Below, piece after piece: positions 34,769 through 44,497 of a stretch of 46,417 nt of DNA (positions within the stretch are counted from its first letter, which is position 1; each line of letters opens with the position of its first letter). A program made the position numbers and the translations under genes. The stretch comes from Chitinophagaceae bacterium (GTDB taxonomy: Bacteria; Bacteroidota; Bacteroidia; Chitinophagales; Chitinophagaceae). The stretch spans positions 98,582 to 144,998 of the forward strand of contig JAEUVD010000003.1 in NCBI GenBank assembly GCA_016787065.1, read 5' to 3'. A model generated the notes under the pieces. It was not told the DNA's origin and did not search any database. It was given only the letters and a program-made list of their open reading frames with translations.

Positions 34769-35902
34769 TTATTCATCAAGCATATTTGCTAACCTAAAAC
34801 CTATTTCCGAACCGATAGCCACTCCCATGCCGCCCATACGCACACCAACGTAGATGTGCTCACTGTGTTTTTTTACAATAGGTTTTTTTGTTGAGCCAAA
34901 GGCCATAATTCCGGTCCAACGGTGCGCTACCTTAAAGGGCGTTTCAGGAAGAATGAGCGATTGAAGTTTCTCTTCTAAATCTTTTTGAATAGCATCATTA
35001 AACTCGAATGCTGTAGTGTTTTCAGTTTGTTTATCTAAATTTCTTCCGCCACCGAATAATACGCGTCCTTCATATTCTCGGAAATAATAATACCCTTGAT
35101 TAAAATGAAAAATACCTTTGAACTTTAAAGCTTCAATAGGTTCGGTTATGAGTACTTGTCCGCGACCCGGTACAACATCATAGTTCGGTAGTAACGAAGT
35201 TGCAAAGGCATTATTGCAAACAAAGAGATATTTTGCCGTGAGTTGTATTGCTTGTCCTAAAGTATCCTTGCACAAAACTTCCACACCTTTCGTTACATCT
35301 TCTTGAATGGATGAAACATGTGTTCCGGTAAAACACTCTACGTGTAAACTTCGTAGCAACGATAAATAATTCTTCATCATTTTTCCGGTGTCAATTTCGC
35401 CTTCAAGTAGATTTTCTACTAGCGCTTTCACCTTGTTCGTGTTGAAGCCAAAGGCGTTTAATTTTTCTGTTCGCAAAGCAAAGGCAGGAACACCGAGTTC
35501 ATGATGCAGTAAAGCATTCAAATAGTCTAATCGTTCGGAAGCATACAGATCGTTTTCATGAAGCAATTCATAACTTCCGTTTGTTTGATAACCCATTGCT
35601 TCTTTTCCGAGAATAGATTGTAAGCGTTCCAATCCTTTTTTACGAAGCATAAAAAGTGCTACTACTTCTTGCTCTGAATGATGTTGAAGATCATCGAGTA
35701 ACTCGGTTGGCGAACCCATACAGGCGAACCCGGCGTTTTTGGTACTTGCACCGCTCGGAAGCATACCACGTTCTAAAATTGCAATGCGCCAATCCGGATG
35801 TTTTTTTCGCAAGTAATATGCAGTACTTAAACCAACAACACCACTACCAATAATTAGCGCGTCAAATGAGGTGAAATATTTCTTTTCCCAAAATGAAAGC
35901 AT
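34769..35902 (-). CDS. FAD-dependent oxidoreductase of the DAO family
   Basis: 377 aa from ATG 35902 (MLSFWEKKYFTSFDALIIGS); ATG 35920 is possible, while starts further upstream would run into the divergent gene. The dinucleotide-binding motif GSGVVG is at 19-24, followed by LERGMLPSGASTKNAGFACMG, and the C-terminal FAD-binding signature is HIYVGVRMGGMGVAIGSEIG. It belongs to the glycine/D-amino-acid oxidase-like group (DadA, ThiO, sarcosine oxidase relatives); the substrate is not deducible. Divergent from the trans-sulfuration enzyme gene. Confidence 0.85.
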   Translation of the reverse strand: MLSFWEKKYFTSFDALIIGSGVVGLSTAYYLRKKHPDWRIAILERGMLPSGASTKNAGFACMGSPTELLDDLQHHSEQEVVALFMLRKKGLERLQSILGKEAMGYQTNGSYELLHENDLYASERLDYLNALLHHELGVPAFALRTEKLNAFGFNTNKVKALVENLLEGEIDTGKMMKNYLSLLRSLHVECFTGTHVSSIQEDVTKGVEVLCKDTLGQAIQLTAKYLFVCNNAFATSLLPNYDVVPGRGQVLITEPIEALKFKGIFHFNQGYYYFREYEGRVLFGGGRNLDKQTENTTAFEFNDAIQKDLEEKLQSLILPETPFKVAHRWTGIMAFGSTKKPIVKKHSEHIYVGVRMGGMGVAIGSEIGFRLANMLDE

Positions 35903-36024
35903 GAGGGCAAGATACAACATCCACTTGTTTGACTGAAGATATCGAGATCGAAAAAAAATTACCATCATCTGCTTTAGCTCTGTAGAAAGCATCGATGAAG
36001 TAGAAGTAGAATGATGGGTTTGCT

Positions 36025-36032
36025 TACTTTTG
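36025..36032 (+). promoter_or_regulatory. Candidate -7 element (TACTTTTG) of the metC-like gene
   Basis: Exact match to TAnnTTTG, ending 5 nt before the ATG at 36038. This also decides against an in-frame ATG at 36011. Confidence 0.55.
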
Positions 36033-36037
36033 CGCCC

Positions 36038-37264
36038 ATGAAAAAGAATGATATGATGCAGGGTTTCGGAAGTGCTTGTGTGCATGCCGGCTTCGAAGCA
36101 GAAGAACACCGCAGTCATCTTACGCCGATTTATGCCTCCTCCACGTATTTGTTCGACAGTGCGGAACAGGCCGTTGATTTATTTACAGGAAAGGAAAAGG
36201 GATTCATTTACGGGCGTTTTGGAAATCCTACCATTGAACAAACTGCCGCTAAAATTGCTGCACTGGAGGCCTATGGTTTAAAAAACACTCATGGAACGCC
36301 GCTTGAAGTAAAGGCTATTTTACACGCTTCGGGTATGGCTGCTGTTTCAACGCTTCTATTCGCAACGGTTTCAACGCAACAAAAAGTGCTCTCGCATTTA
36401 TCCTTATATGGCGGTACGCAAGAGCTAATCGATAAGGTGTTACCGGATTGTGGTATTCAAACGGTGTTAGTAGATTTTCATGATTTGAATGCCGTAGAAG
36501 AGAAACTGAAATCAGAACCTTCTATTGCCTTAGTTTATATTGAAACACCGGCTAACCCAACTATTCAATGTGTGGATATTGAAGCCATTACGCAGCTTGC
36601 CCATCAGTATGGAAAAAAAGTAGCTTGCGATAATACCTTCGCTACACCTTACTTGCAACAACCGTTTGCCTTTGGCGTAGATTTCGTACTTCATTCAACT
36701 ACTAAATTTCTTAATGGTCATGGCACAGCCATCGGTGGCGTATTACTAGGAAGGGATATAGAATTTATGTCGACCCGTGTTACAAAACACCATCGCCTAC
36801 TCGGGGCAAATGCCAATGCCTTCGACGCCTTTTTGTTGAACAACGGTATTAAAACCCTCGAATTGCGCATGCAACGTCATTGTAGTAATGCAGAACAGGT
36901 TGCTTCTTTTTTATCGAATCATGCAGAGGTTGCTTTTGTAAATTATCTAGGATTGGAACATCACCCGGATGCAGCTATCGCGAAGAAACAAATGAAGCAC
37001 GCAGGGGCTTTATTAAGTTTTGAAGTAAAAGGCGGCTTTGAAGCCGGAAAGAAATTTATAAATCAATTACAATTGTGTACGTCGGCTGTTTCACTGGGCA
37101 CCTGCGATACCTTAATTTCACATCCTGCTAGTACAACGCATGTTGGCGTACCACGTGAACTGCGCTTGCAAAGCGGTATTACCGATGGACTCATTCGTAT
37201 GAGTGTTGGTATTGAAACTATAGACGATATAATAAATGATTTGAATACGGCCTTAAAAAAGTAA
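36038..37264 (+). CDS. PLP-dependent trans-sulfuration family enzyme (Met gamma-lyase / cystathionine lyase-like)
   Basis: 408 aa from ATG 36038. Fold type I PLP enzyme of the Cys/Met metabolism family. The PLP-binding lysine is Lys223 in HSTTKFLNGHGTA, Asp198 lies in ACDNTFATPYLQ, and the C-terminal SLGTCDTLISHPASTTH is the substrate-carboxylate region. ETPANPTIQ is the usual family motif. Whether it makes or breaks cystathionine, or degrades methionine, cannot be decided from the sequence. The 37273 gene follows after 8 nt. Confidence 0.87.
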   Translation: MKKNDMMQGFGSACVHAGFEAEEHRSHLTPIYASSTYLFDSAEQAVDLFTGKEKGFIYGRFGNPTIEQTAAKIAALEAYGLKNTHGTPLEVKAILHASGMAAVSTLLFATVSTQQKVLSHLSLYGGTQELIDKVLPDCGIQTVLVDFHDLNAVEEKLKSEPSIALVYIETPANPTIQCVDIEAITQLAHQYGKKVACDNTFATPYLQQPFAFGVDFVLHSTTKFLNGHGTAIGGVLLGRDIEFMSTRVTKHHRLLGANANAFDAFLLNNGIKTLELRMQRHCSNAEQVASFLSNHAEVAFVNYLGLEHHPDAAIAKKQMKHAGALLSFEVKGGFEAGKKFINQLQLCTSAVSLGTCDTLISHPASTTHVGVPRELRLQSGITDGLIRMSVGIETIDDIINDLNTALKK

Positions 37265-37272
37265 CGAGTCCC

Positions 37273-37827
37273 TTGCACGATATAGAACCATATTATAATT
37301 GGCGTCATCAGTACACCGCGGAGGAGGATGAGAAGTCACCGTTCTTCGGACGAACGTATAGCGAGTTTGAATTTAGCAACACGGTTTACAATTATTACAT
37401 TCATCCGCAATGGGATGATATGGGTTCAAGAACCCTGTATGTTAAAGTATTATTTGTTGATTACGATGATGGGTATGCCATCTTAGAATTTATTGGCGAA
37501 TGGAATGACGCGATAGAAAATGATATTCAAACCTTGAAACGAAATTTAATTGATGTTTTACTAGAACATGGCATTAAAAAGTTTGTTCTGATAGGCGAAA
37601 ACGTACTTACCTTTCATAGCGGGGATAATGATTATTATGAAGAATGGTATGAGGATATTTGTAATGAAGGCGGTTGGATTGTTGGTGTCAATTTTAATGA
37701 ACAGGTGCAATTTGATTTCAAAAAAAGTAGACTAACCCATTTTGTACAATTGATGTACGAAACGAATTGGCGAACGTTAAAACCGGAACATTTCTTTCAA
37801 AAAATAGATCATACGTATTTGGAGTAG
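37273..37827 (+). CDS. Conserved Bacteroidota protein of unknown function
   Basis: 184 aa starting at TTG 37273, 8 nt after the metC-like stop, so the two are probably co-transcribed. It is acidic and aromatic-rich (WRHQYTAEEDEKSPFFGRTY, YYIHPQWDDMGSRTLYVKVL, YAILEFIGEWNDAIENDI), with no signal peptide or membrane helix, so cytoplasmic. A central alpha/beta stretch (LLEHGIKKFVLIGENV) is reminiscent of a small Rossmann-like fold. I recall similar proteins only as hypothetical ones in this phylum. Confidence 0.65.
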   Translation: MHDIEPYYNWRHQYTAEEDEKSPFFGRTYSEFEFSNTVYNYYIHPQWDDMGSRTLYVKVLFVDYDDGYAILEFIGEWNDAIENDIQTLKRNLIDVLLEHGIKKFVLIGENVLTFHSGDNDYYEEWYEDICNEGGWIVGVNFNEQVQFDFKKSRLTHFVQLMYETNWRTLKPEHFFQKIDHTYLE

Positions 37828-38055
37828 TTATACCGCTTCGTTTAGAGTGCAGTACATTAATTTATTTACACCTTTCGAAGAACCTCGCTTTTTTTCATTC
37901 CTCTGATACCTTTGGTAGCACATCAGATTTTTACAGCGTTAACTTGAGTTACGCATACGGTTCATTTTTTTCAAGAGAAAAGAACATAAAGAACGAAGAT
38001 CATTTGAAATTCAACGGTTTCATTTTTATACAAACATTCCACTCAATTTTATCCT

Positions 38056-38063
38056 TACTTTTG
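38056..38063 (+). promoter_or_regulatory. Candidate -7 element (TACTTTTG) of sod
   Basis: Exact match to TAnnTTTG, 19 nt before the ATG at 38083. The leader contains an A/T-rich stretch before the start codon and no Shine-Dalgarno. Confidence 0.55.
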
Positions 38064-38082
38064 TGACCTAAATTTTTTAATC

Positions 38083-38691
38083 ATGCCTTTTACACTCGCA
38101 CCTTTACCCTTTGCACATGACGCATTGGTTCCGCATATCGACAAATTAACCATGGAGATTCATCATGGAAAACATCATCAAGCTTACGTCGATAACTTAA
38201 ACAAAGCCCTCGCCGGAACAGAACATGAAAACAAAACCTTAGAAGAGTTAATGTCTATCATGTCTACCTTGCCCGCTGCCGTACGAAACAACGGAGGAGG
38301 ACATTGGAATCATACTTTCTTTTGGGAAAGTTTGGCTCCAAATGCAGACGGCCCTTCAGGCGCTTTAGCCGATGCCATTAATAACGAATTAGGCGGACTC
38401 GATAAGTTCAAAGCCGATTTTCAAAATGCCGGTATGACCCGTTTCGGAAGTGGTTGGGCTTGGCTTTGTGTGAAGGCCGATAAATCACTTTGTGTTTGTT
38501 CTTCTCCAAATCAAGATAACCCGCTCATGGATCTATCGGATTGTCCCGGCACACCAATCCTAGGTGTTGATGTATGGGAACATGCCTACTACCTCCATTA
38601 TCAAAACCGTCGCGCCGATTACCTCGCTGCGTTTTGGAATGTGGTAAATTGGGATAAAGTGTCTGCACGCTACGCGGAAGCTATTCAATAA
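38083..38691 (+). CDS. sodA: Superoxide dismutase, Fe/Mn family
   Basis: 202 aa, cytoplasmic. Dismutates superoxide. The metal ligands are His27 (MEIHHGKHH), His77 ([11 protein letters not shown]), Asp163 and His167 ([15 protein letters not shown]). The [13 protein letters not shown] segment is more like manganese or cambialistic enzymes than strict iron enzymes, but metal preference cannot be settled from sequence. It stands between a promoter candidate and the BNR-repeat gene, 24 nt downstream, which may be read through from it. Confidence 0.95.
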   Translation: MPFTLAPLPFAHDALVPHIDKLTMEIHHGKHHQAYVDNLNKALAGTEHENKTLEELMSIMSTLPAAVRNNGGGHWNHTFFWESLAPNADGPSGALADAINNELGGLDKFKADFQNAGMTRFGSGWAWLCVKADKSLCVCSSPNQDNPLMDLSDCPGTPILGVDVWEHAYYLHYQNRRADYLAAFWNVVNWDKVSARYAEAIQ

Positions 38692-38715
38692 TTCATTCAA
38701 TTACGTTTTCTCTCG

Positions 38716-41175
38716 ATGAGAAATACCTTTTTCAAGCTATACCTGCTTTTGTTATTTATTGCAAAGGCAGGTATTTCTTTTTCGCAGCATCGCCTGCCCT
38801 GTAGAGTGGAATCGCCTTATGTTTCAAACTGGAAACTCCTTGGGCCTTTTACTACCGATTCTACCATACAAGATCAACACTTCGGTATGATAACGGCAAT
38901 CTCTGTTAACCCTCGAAATAAAAATGAAATCTATGTGGCGGGTTCTTCATCCGGTTTATTCGTAACAAAAAACAGAGGCAAAACGTGGGAATGCCTTACC
39001 GATCATGCGGAATTTCCCGTGGTAGGTATCAAACATATTTTTGTGAACTACCTCGCTTCACCTCGAAAAATAATGTGCTTCACCGGCGAAACATTTCAAT
39101 GGTATGATCCGGCTAATTTCGGAATAATTCGGAGTCATGATGGCGGACAAACCTGGACCAGAATGTATGAAGAGGCCAAGGGCGTTTTTAATGTATTTGC
39201 TTTTCACGGATTTGTACAAGATAGTTTGCACGACATTATGTATGCCTATGGTTCGAAAACGATCGTTCGTAGTAGTGATGGTGGCAGCAGTTGGCATCCG
39301 ATCTTTTCTGTTGAAAAAATGCAAGGCTTAGCACAGGCCGCTGATTTCAACATCAAAGATATTGCGTTGAACAAGGAAAAAGATGAACTGTTTATTAGTT
39401 TGGTAACCTACCCGATTAGAAAAAATAATCAACAACTCCGGGAAAGTAAGGTTATTGGTTTAACACATTGCGACGCGTTGGCAACTACCATGAAAACGAT
39501 TGATTACACAGAACTATTTACAAAAGCGTATATACATCCCGATCCGGAAGGTATTTGGAATATCCGTTTGCATAAGTCATTTGCAAACAGCGATACCTTA
39601 TATGTGAATGCGCAGTTTGCCAAAACAATGTCGCAAGTAATTTATCTCTTTAATACAAGTACGCATAGCATCGATAAATTCGTAATACCAAATCAAGGTA
39701 ACATGAAGGAGGATTTAGGTTGGAAAGCCGGTTTGCGAGTTAACCCTTATCGTCCGGAAGAGATGTATATGGCGGGTAATGTGTTACATCGATCGAATGA
39801 TAGCGGTAAAACATTTCATGCTTTATATGCCTATGGTTTTGGAGATGCTACGGTACCGCATGCGGATATCAGAACCTATGTGATGAACTGGTCGGATAAA
39901 GAATTAAAAAGTGAAATTTATTTAGGTACCGATGGAGGCTTATCGTATTCTAGTGATGGTGGTACCTGTTTTACTAACCTTAATGGAACCCAGCTTCCAC
40001 TTACGCAATTTTATGGGTTAGATGTTTCGCCGTTTACTTCGATTATCAGTGCCGGCTCGCAGGATAACTCTATTTTCTCATATCAACCACAACAAAAAAA
40101 ATGGATTTATGATTGTCATGGTGATGGCTACGATGTAGAGTATAGCAAGCGTTACCCCTTGGTTGGTTACGGACAATACAATTACCGCATTCCGTTTAAA
40201 ACCAAGAATGATTTGGCTCCGTTTAATGAGATGATTAGTTCAGAAGCTTTTGATATTGCGCTTCAACGTAAAACACTTCAGGCATACCCTAATGGCGATC
40301 TTTATTTTGCTGAAAAGAATTTTCATATCTACCATCCCCAGAAAGATGTTTGGGAAAAATATCCTTTACCAACGCCGCATCAGGCACTTGCATTTCAAGT
40401 AGCTCCTTCGGATAGTTCTGTTGTTTATCTCTCAAGTTTATGGTCGGGATTATATACATCGAATGATGGCGGAAAAACATTTCAGGATATTACATCTTCT
40501 ATTTATTGTAACGGATATTATTTAGGAGGAAGTAGGTTTCATGCAATCTGCGTTCATCCGGATGATCCAAAGCGCATCTGGATCGGACTTGGTTATTTGG
40601 GTGATTATTACGACCTGTGCCGACAATCGATTCGCATTATTTATTCTAGTGATGGCGGAAAAACGTGGCAAGATTATTCTGAAGGACTTCCTATTTATAG
40701 TGTTTCCGATATTGTTTTTTTAGAGGGTACAAAACAAGCGTTATTTGCCGCAACCTTAGAAGGCATCTATTTTAGAGAAGATTCTTCTTCTGCTTGGAAG
40801 CTGTATTCAACGCATTTTCCTAAGTGCGTAGTGCCTGAATTGAAAGTAGATTATTGTAGAGGTAAGCTAGTGGCCGCAACCTATGGTAGAGGATTATGGG
40901 AAACCGATTTGCCTGCATGCAACTACAATGCGCCTCGTATACTTTATGGTTCAAACCATTGGAAACTTTCCGAAAAGGATGCTGCTATACCGGTAACAAC
41001 GGATATCGATTTAGGAAGAAAAGCATCTTTAACTATTAGCAGTCCGGTTTACATGGCTAAAAACAAGTGCATCTATTATAAAGGCAAACTTAAAAATCGT
41101 GTTCGTTTTGAAGGCAATGGTACAATCATCAATGGTTGCGGCGAAGTATGGGGCGGCATCAAAAAACGTAAATAG
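38716..41175 (+). CDS. Secreted BNR/sortilin-like beta-propeller protein
   Basis: 819 aa with a signal peptide (LYLLLLFIAKAGISFSQ). At least seven Asp-box (BNR) repeats of the form SxDGGxTW are visible: NRGKTWECL, HDGGQTWTRM, SDGGSSWHPI, NDSGKTFHAL, SDGGTCFTNL, NDGGKTFQDI and SDGGKTWQDY, each in a four-stranded blade context. This predicts one or two beta-propellers like the VPS10/glycosidase type. The C-terminus (VRFEGNGTIINGCGEVWGG) is not a recognisable T9SS tail. Likely surface or periplasmic, ligand unknown. A hairpin terminator follows at 41202. Confidence 0.8.
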   Translation: MRNTFFKLYLLLLFIAKAGISFSQHRLPCRVESPYVSNWKLLGPFTTDSTIQDQHFGMITAISVNPRNKNEIYVAGSSSGLFVTKNRGKTWECLTDHAEFPVVGIKHIFVNYLASPRKIMCFTGETFQWYDPANFGIIRSHDGGQTWTRMYEEAKGVFNVFAFHGFVQDSLHDIMYAYGSKTIVRSSDGGSSWHPIFSVEKMQGLAQAADFNIKDIALNKEKDELFISLVTYPIRKNNQQLRESKVIGLTHCDALATTMKTIDYTELFTKAYIHPDPEGIWNIRLHKSFANSDTLYVNAQFAKTMSQVIYLFNTSTHSIDKFVIPNQGNMKEDLGWKAGLRVNPYRPEEMYMAGNVLHRSNDSGKTFHALYAYGFGDATVPHADIRTYVMNWSDKELKSEIYLGTDGGLSYSSDGGTCFTNLNGTQLPLTQFYGLDVSPFTSIISAGSQDNSIFSYQPQQKKWIYDCHGDGYDVEYSKRYPLVGYGQYNYRIPFKTKNDLAPFNEMISSEAFDIALQRKTLQAYPNGDLYFAEKNFHIYHPQKDVWEKYPLPTPHQALAFQVAPSDSSVVYLSSLWSGLYTSNDGGKTFQDITSSIYCNGYYLGGSRFHAICVHPDDPKRIWIGLGYLGDYYDLCRQSIRIIYSSDGGKTWQDYSEGLPIYSVSDIVFLEGTKQALFAATLEGIYFREDSSSAWKLYSTHFPKCVVPELKVDYCRGKLVAATYGRGLWETDLPACNYNAPRILYGSNHWKLSEKDAAIPVTTDIDLGRKASLTISSPVYMAKNKCIYYKGKLKNRVRFEGNGTIINGCGEVWGGIKKRK

Positions 41176-41201
41176 TGGTTCACGGCCTTCCTGACAAACA
41201 C

Positions 41202-41224
41202 ATGGTTGCTTCCTAGGCAATCAT
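41202..41224 (+). terminator. Possible terminator after the BNR-repeat gene
   Basis: ATGGTTGC pairs with GCAATCAT (one G-U) around a 7-nt loop and is followed by TTTTCT. It begins 26 nt past the stop codon. Moderate strength. Confidence 0.5.
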
Positions 41225-41339
41225 TTTCTAAAAGCCTTCATGATTATGCTACTATTCATCTCATATAAATCCACTTCGCCTATCCTTTGAATTACCTAGG
41301 AAATAGAAACTATCTTCGCCGATTGAAATTTAAAAAATG

Positions 41340-43196
41340 ATGAAAAAATTTACCGTTGTACTTTTTCTTACATTGGGCTTGTGTTTGCAGCTAAGTGCTC
41401 AGATAGTTAGTACTGAAAGCTTTGATACCAACCCTTTCGTGCCGGTTGGCTGGGCTTTAAAACCAACCTCAAATAACAATGCATGGGTTCGTGTAACCAC
41501 GGGTACTAACCCTAACGTAACTCCTCATAGTGGTGCAGGGTTTGCTCGTTTCCGCAGCAGTAGCACCCAAGTTGCCAATGGAACACAACAAATTCTTGTT
41601 TCTCGTTTGGTAGATTATTCTACCCGTGGTACTCAAGCTGCCAATCTTAATTTTTGGATGTATCGCGATGATTTAAGTCCAACATATGATTCCATTCGTG
41701 TATTTGTTAGTAGCTCCGATACTATTGATGCTACAGCTACATACTTGGCTACTATCGTTCGGAATCGTACGTATGCCATGCCCGATACACAAGCCGCAAA
41801 TGGTTGGTATCAGTATACGTTTGCTATTCCGGTAACGTATACCAACAGTACCACTACACGATTCTTATTACAAGGTACAAGTGAATATACTACGGCTGCC
41901 AGTGCGAATATGTTTATTGACGACATTAGCTTCGACGAGTTTCCAAACACCTGCACCGGAATACCAAATGTTGGAACTATTGTGAATCCGCTACCATTAA
42001 TTTGTGGCGGTTCCGGAAGTACAACCTTATCGCTGAGCGCACCCATTACAGGTGTCATCGGATTAACTTATACCTGGGAATCAGCACCGAGTTCAAGTGG
42101 GCCATGGACTTCCTTCGGCACCAATGCTACCACGGCTAACTCCGGTACCTTAACCACCACCACGTATATTCGTTGCACGGTAGATTGTAGCGTTTCTTCT
42201 CAAAGTTATACAACACCTATCGATAGTATTCTTGTTTCAACTAATCCGTTACCAACCGTTACGGTTTCACCAAGTCCTGCGCCATATTGTGCCGGAAGTG
42301 CCGGAGTATCCATAGTGGCTTCAGGCGCCGTAACGTATTCTTGGAGCCCAGCCGCCGGTTTGTCGGCTACGACTGGAGATACCGTTTTTGCTTCACCTGC
42401 CGCTACCTCTTCGTATACCGTAACTGGTATCGATTCAGCAGGTTGTGCTGCTACAGCAACTGTAAATGTACCTGTTGTGAACCCGCCTAACGTAACTATG
42501 ACAGCCAGTCCGAATGATACTACCTGTAGCGGTTCAACCGTAATTTTAAATTGTGTTCAAGGGAATACGCAAGGCTTAAGTTATTTATGGAGTGATGGAA
42601 AAACTACCCGTCGCGATACCATCGTAGTAACGTCAAACGCTACATATACAGTAACCGTAACCAATGCTAGTGGATGTAGTGCTACCGATTCAATTTCGGT
42701 ATATGCTTTGCCGTCACAAAATGCTGGTTTCACGTACAGCGTTAATGGTAATACTTACACCTTCACCGATACAACAAACGGTGCTACCAACTGGGTATGG
42801 TCGTTTGGCGATGGTAATGGAAGTTCAAGCCAAAATCCTATTTATACGTTCTCACAACCCGGAACTTATACTGTAACGTTATATGTAACAGGACCTTGTA
42901 AGGTGGATACGATTAGTGTTCAAATTCAAGTGTACCCGCTAGCGGTGAATGATCTGGTAAGTGAAAACGGTTTAGTATGTTATCCGAATCCTGTAAATGA
43001 TATTGTGATGCTTCAAAGTGATATTGAATTTGTGGCTTTGGAAGTGTACAATTTACACGGAGAACGCATTAAACGTGTACCTGTTTCTTCTAAAAAGAAT
43101 GCCTCGTTGGAAGTTAAAGATTTGCCTCAAGGTATGTACTACTTGCGTGCGCATACAGTTCAAGGAATTAAATCAATCTCCTTCCAGAAAAAGTAA
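41340..43196 (+). CDS. Secreted multidomain protein with T9SS type A sorting domain
   Basis: 618 aa from ATG 41340 (ATG 41337 is equally possible). Signal peptide MKKFTVVLFLTLGLCLQLSAQ. Residues 20-205 form a choice-of-anchor/MAM-like jellyroll (FDTNPFVPVGWALKP, FARFRSSS, NMFIDDISFDEFP). Ig-like modules with Thr/Ser-rich strands follow (TTLSLSAPITGVIGLTYTWE; YCAGSAGVSIVASG; TVILNCVQGNT). One PKD domain (WVWSFGDGNGSSS) comes before the C-terminal signal (CYPNPVNDIVMLQ, VYNLHGERI, LPQGMYYLRA). Probably an adhesin or binding protein delivered by T9SS. Confidence 0.87.
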   Translation: MKKFTVVLFLTLGLCLQLSAQIVSTESFDTNPFVPVGWALKPTSNNNAWVRVTTGTNPNVTPHSGAGFARFRSSSTQVANGTQQILVSRLVDYSTRGTQAANLNFWMYRDDLSPTYDSIRVFVSSSDTIDATATYLATIVRNRTYAMPDTQAANGWYQYTFAIPVTYTNSTTTRFLLQGTSEYTTAASANMFIDDISFDEFPNTCTGIPNVGTIVNPLPLICGGSGSTTLSLSAPITGVIGLTYTWESAPSSSGPWTSFGTNATTANSGTLTTTTYIRCTVDCSVSSQSYTTPIDSILVSTNPLPTVTVSPSPAPYCAGSAGVSIVASGAVTYSWSPAAGLSATTGDTVFASPAATSSYTVTGIDSAGCAATATVNVPVVNPPNVTMTASPNDTTCSGSTVILNCVQGNTQGLSYLWSDGKTTRRDTIVVTSNATYTVTVTNASGCSATDSISVYALPSQNAGFTYSVNGNTYTFTDTTNGATNWVWSFGDGNGSSSQNPIYTFSQPGTYTVTLYVTGPCKVDTISVQIQVYPLAVNDLVSENGLVCYPNPVNDIVMLQSDIEFVALEVYNLHGERIKRVPVSSKKNASLEVKDLPQGMYYLRAHTVQGIKSISFQKK

Positions 43197-43232
43197 ATAC
43201 ACTTACATACTTCGTGTTCTTAAAACGAAAAG

Positions 43233-43266
43233 AAGCCGTCTCGAAAGTAAAATTACGTGACGGTTT
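43233..43266 (+). terminator. Terminator after the type A sorting-domain gene
   Basis: AAGCCGTC (43233-43240) pairs with GACGGTTT (43259-43266) with one G-U, then TTGCC. It starts 36 nt past the stop codon. Confidence 0.6.
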
Positions 43267-43542
43267 TGCCGTATTCGGTCCATGCTGAGTTTCCCGCTTC
43301 ATGTAGCAATAGCGTATTGTGATTGTAAGTGGACCCAGCGTTACCTAAAAATAACGGTGTAGATTCCTGTGTTTCTGGTCTGAGAAGTTGTATTTCACAG
43401 AATAAGTTGACGGAAACTTAAAAAATGCAAAAAATCTGCCTCCTTTAAAAATCCTTGACCACCCAATTAATAAATCAATTTCTTAGAAGAAAAACTGATA
43501 GTTTCGAATAGTAATGTATTTTTCCTGAAATTTTTCTCCCCT
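43267..43542. other. Intergenic region with inverted repeats, no gene seen
   Basis: GGTCCA (43277-43282) and TGGACC (43330-43335) are perfect inverted repeats that enclose a CGCT/AGCG pair (43293-43296, 43309-43312), and CGTTA/TAACG lies just downstream. These could fold as a small structured RNA, but nothing matches a riboswitch or tRNA that I know. The rest is AT-rich leader sequence for the next gene. Confidence 0.35.
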
Positions 43543-43911
43543 ATGAAGCATAGGATTAATTGGTTTGAGATTCCGGTTACCGATTTTGAGCGGGCAAAAA
43601 GTTTTTACGAAAATATTTTTGCCATCCACATGCAAACAACGCAAGTAAATGGGTACAAAATGGCTTTCTTTCCGGATAGTGATGGAGCCGTAAGTGGGGC
43701 CATCTGTTTTGGCGAAGGCTATATACCTAGCGGTGGTGGATCTCTCCTTTACCTCAATGCCGACCCCGATTTGAATGTAGTATTAGATAAAGTGCCTCTT
43801 TGTGGCGGACGCATTCTGGTTCCGAAAACGCTTATCGGAGAAGAAGCCGGTTATTATGCCTTTATTGTTGATAGTGAAGGAAATCGTATTGCATTACATT
43901 CAACCCGATAA
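43543..43911 (+). CDS. VOC family (glyoxalase/bleomycin-resistance-like) protein
   Basis: 122 aa, with paired beta-alpha-beta-beta-beta modules: INWFEIPVTDFERAKSFYENIF at the start (FEIPVTDFERAKSFYENIF) and YYAFIVDSEGNRIALHS at the end. GDRxxxY-like elements and the terminal EGNRIALHS resemble YdcI/PhnB-like VOC proteins. Metal ligands may be present but I cannot assign them. Immediately followed by tag, with no gap, so translationally linked. Confidence 0.8.
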   Translation: MKHRINWFEIPVTDFERAKSFYENIFAIHMQTTQVNGYKMAFFPDSDGAVSGAICFGEGYIPSGGGSLLYLNADPDLNVVLDKVPLCGGRILVPKTLIGEEAGYYAFIVDSEGNRIALHSTR

Positions 43912-44493
43912 ATGAATATGGCAAAGGAATTAATACGTTGTCCTTGGTGCATGAAGGATGAACATGATAAACAATACCACGATGAAGAATGGGGTGTACC
44001 GGTACACGATGATGCCAAACATTTTGAATTTATAGTACTCGATACTTTTCAGGCGGGTTTAAGTTGGCGAACCATTCTGCATAAACGCGAAAATTTCAGA
44101 AAGGCTTTCGATCAATTCAACTATAAAAAAATAGCGAAGTACGATGATGCTAAAATGGAAAAGCTGATGTTAGATGCCGGTATCATTCGGAATAAATTAA
44201 AAATAAAAGCTACGGTTACCAATGCGCAAGCCTTCCTTAAGATACAAAAGGAGTTTGGCAGTTTTGATACCTATATCTGGTCGTTTATCAAGCACAAAAC
44301 CATCGATCATAAACTGCAAACCCATGTGAATGTTCCGGCCACGTCGGCTGAAAGTGATTTAATCAGTAAAGATCTTTACAAACGAGGATTCAAATTTGTT
44401 GGTTCCACCATTATTTACGCTTACATGCAAGCCGCCGGATTAATAAATGACCACCGCGTGGATTGCTTTCGATATAAACAAGTAAAAAAATAA
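43912..44493 (+). CDS. tag: DNA-3-methyladenine glycosylase I
   Basis: 193 aa. Removes 3-methyladenine from alkylated DNA in base-excision repair. The zinc site is complete: Cys10 (RCPWC) and His23 at the N-terminus, His181 and Cys185 (HRVDCF) at the C-terminus, with the same spacings as E. coli Tag (13 and 4 residues). FQAGLSWRTILHKRENFRKAF and GFKFVGSTIIYAYMQAAGLI are family signatures. The start could be Met1 or Met3. The preceding VOC stop codon directly abuts the ATG. Confidence 0.93.
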   Translation: MNMAKELIRCPWCMKDEHDKQYHDEEWGVPVHDDAKHFEFIVLDTFQAGLSWRTILHKRENFRKAFDQFNYKKIAKYDDAKMEKLMLDAGIIRNKLKIKATVTNAQAFLKIQKEFGSFDTYIWSFIKHKTIDHKLQTHVNVPATSAESDLISKDLYKRGFKFVGSTIIYAYMQAAGLINDHRVDCFRYKQVKK

Positions 44494-44497
44494 CAAC

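Noticed and set aside
37767..38066. 99-codon open frame before sod
   Set aside because: Begins inside the 37273 gene in another frame, has low-complexity composition and covers the sod promoter element.
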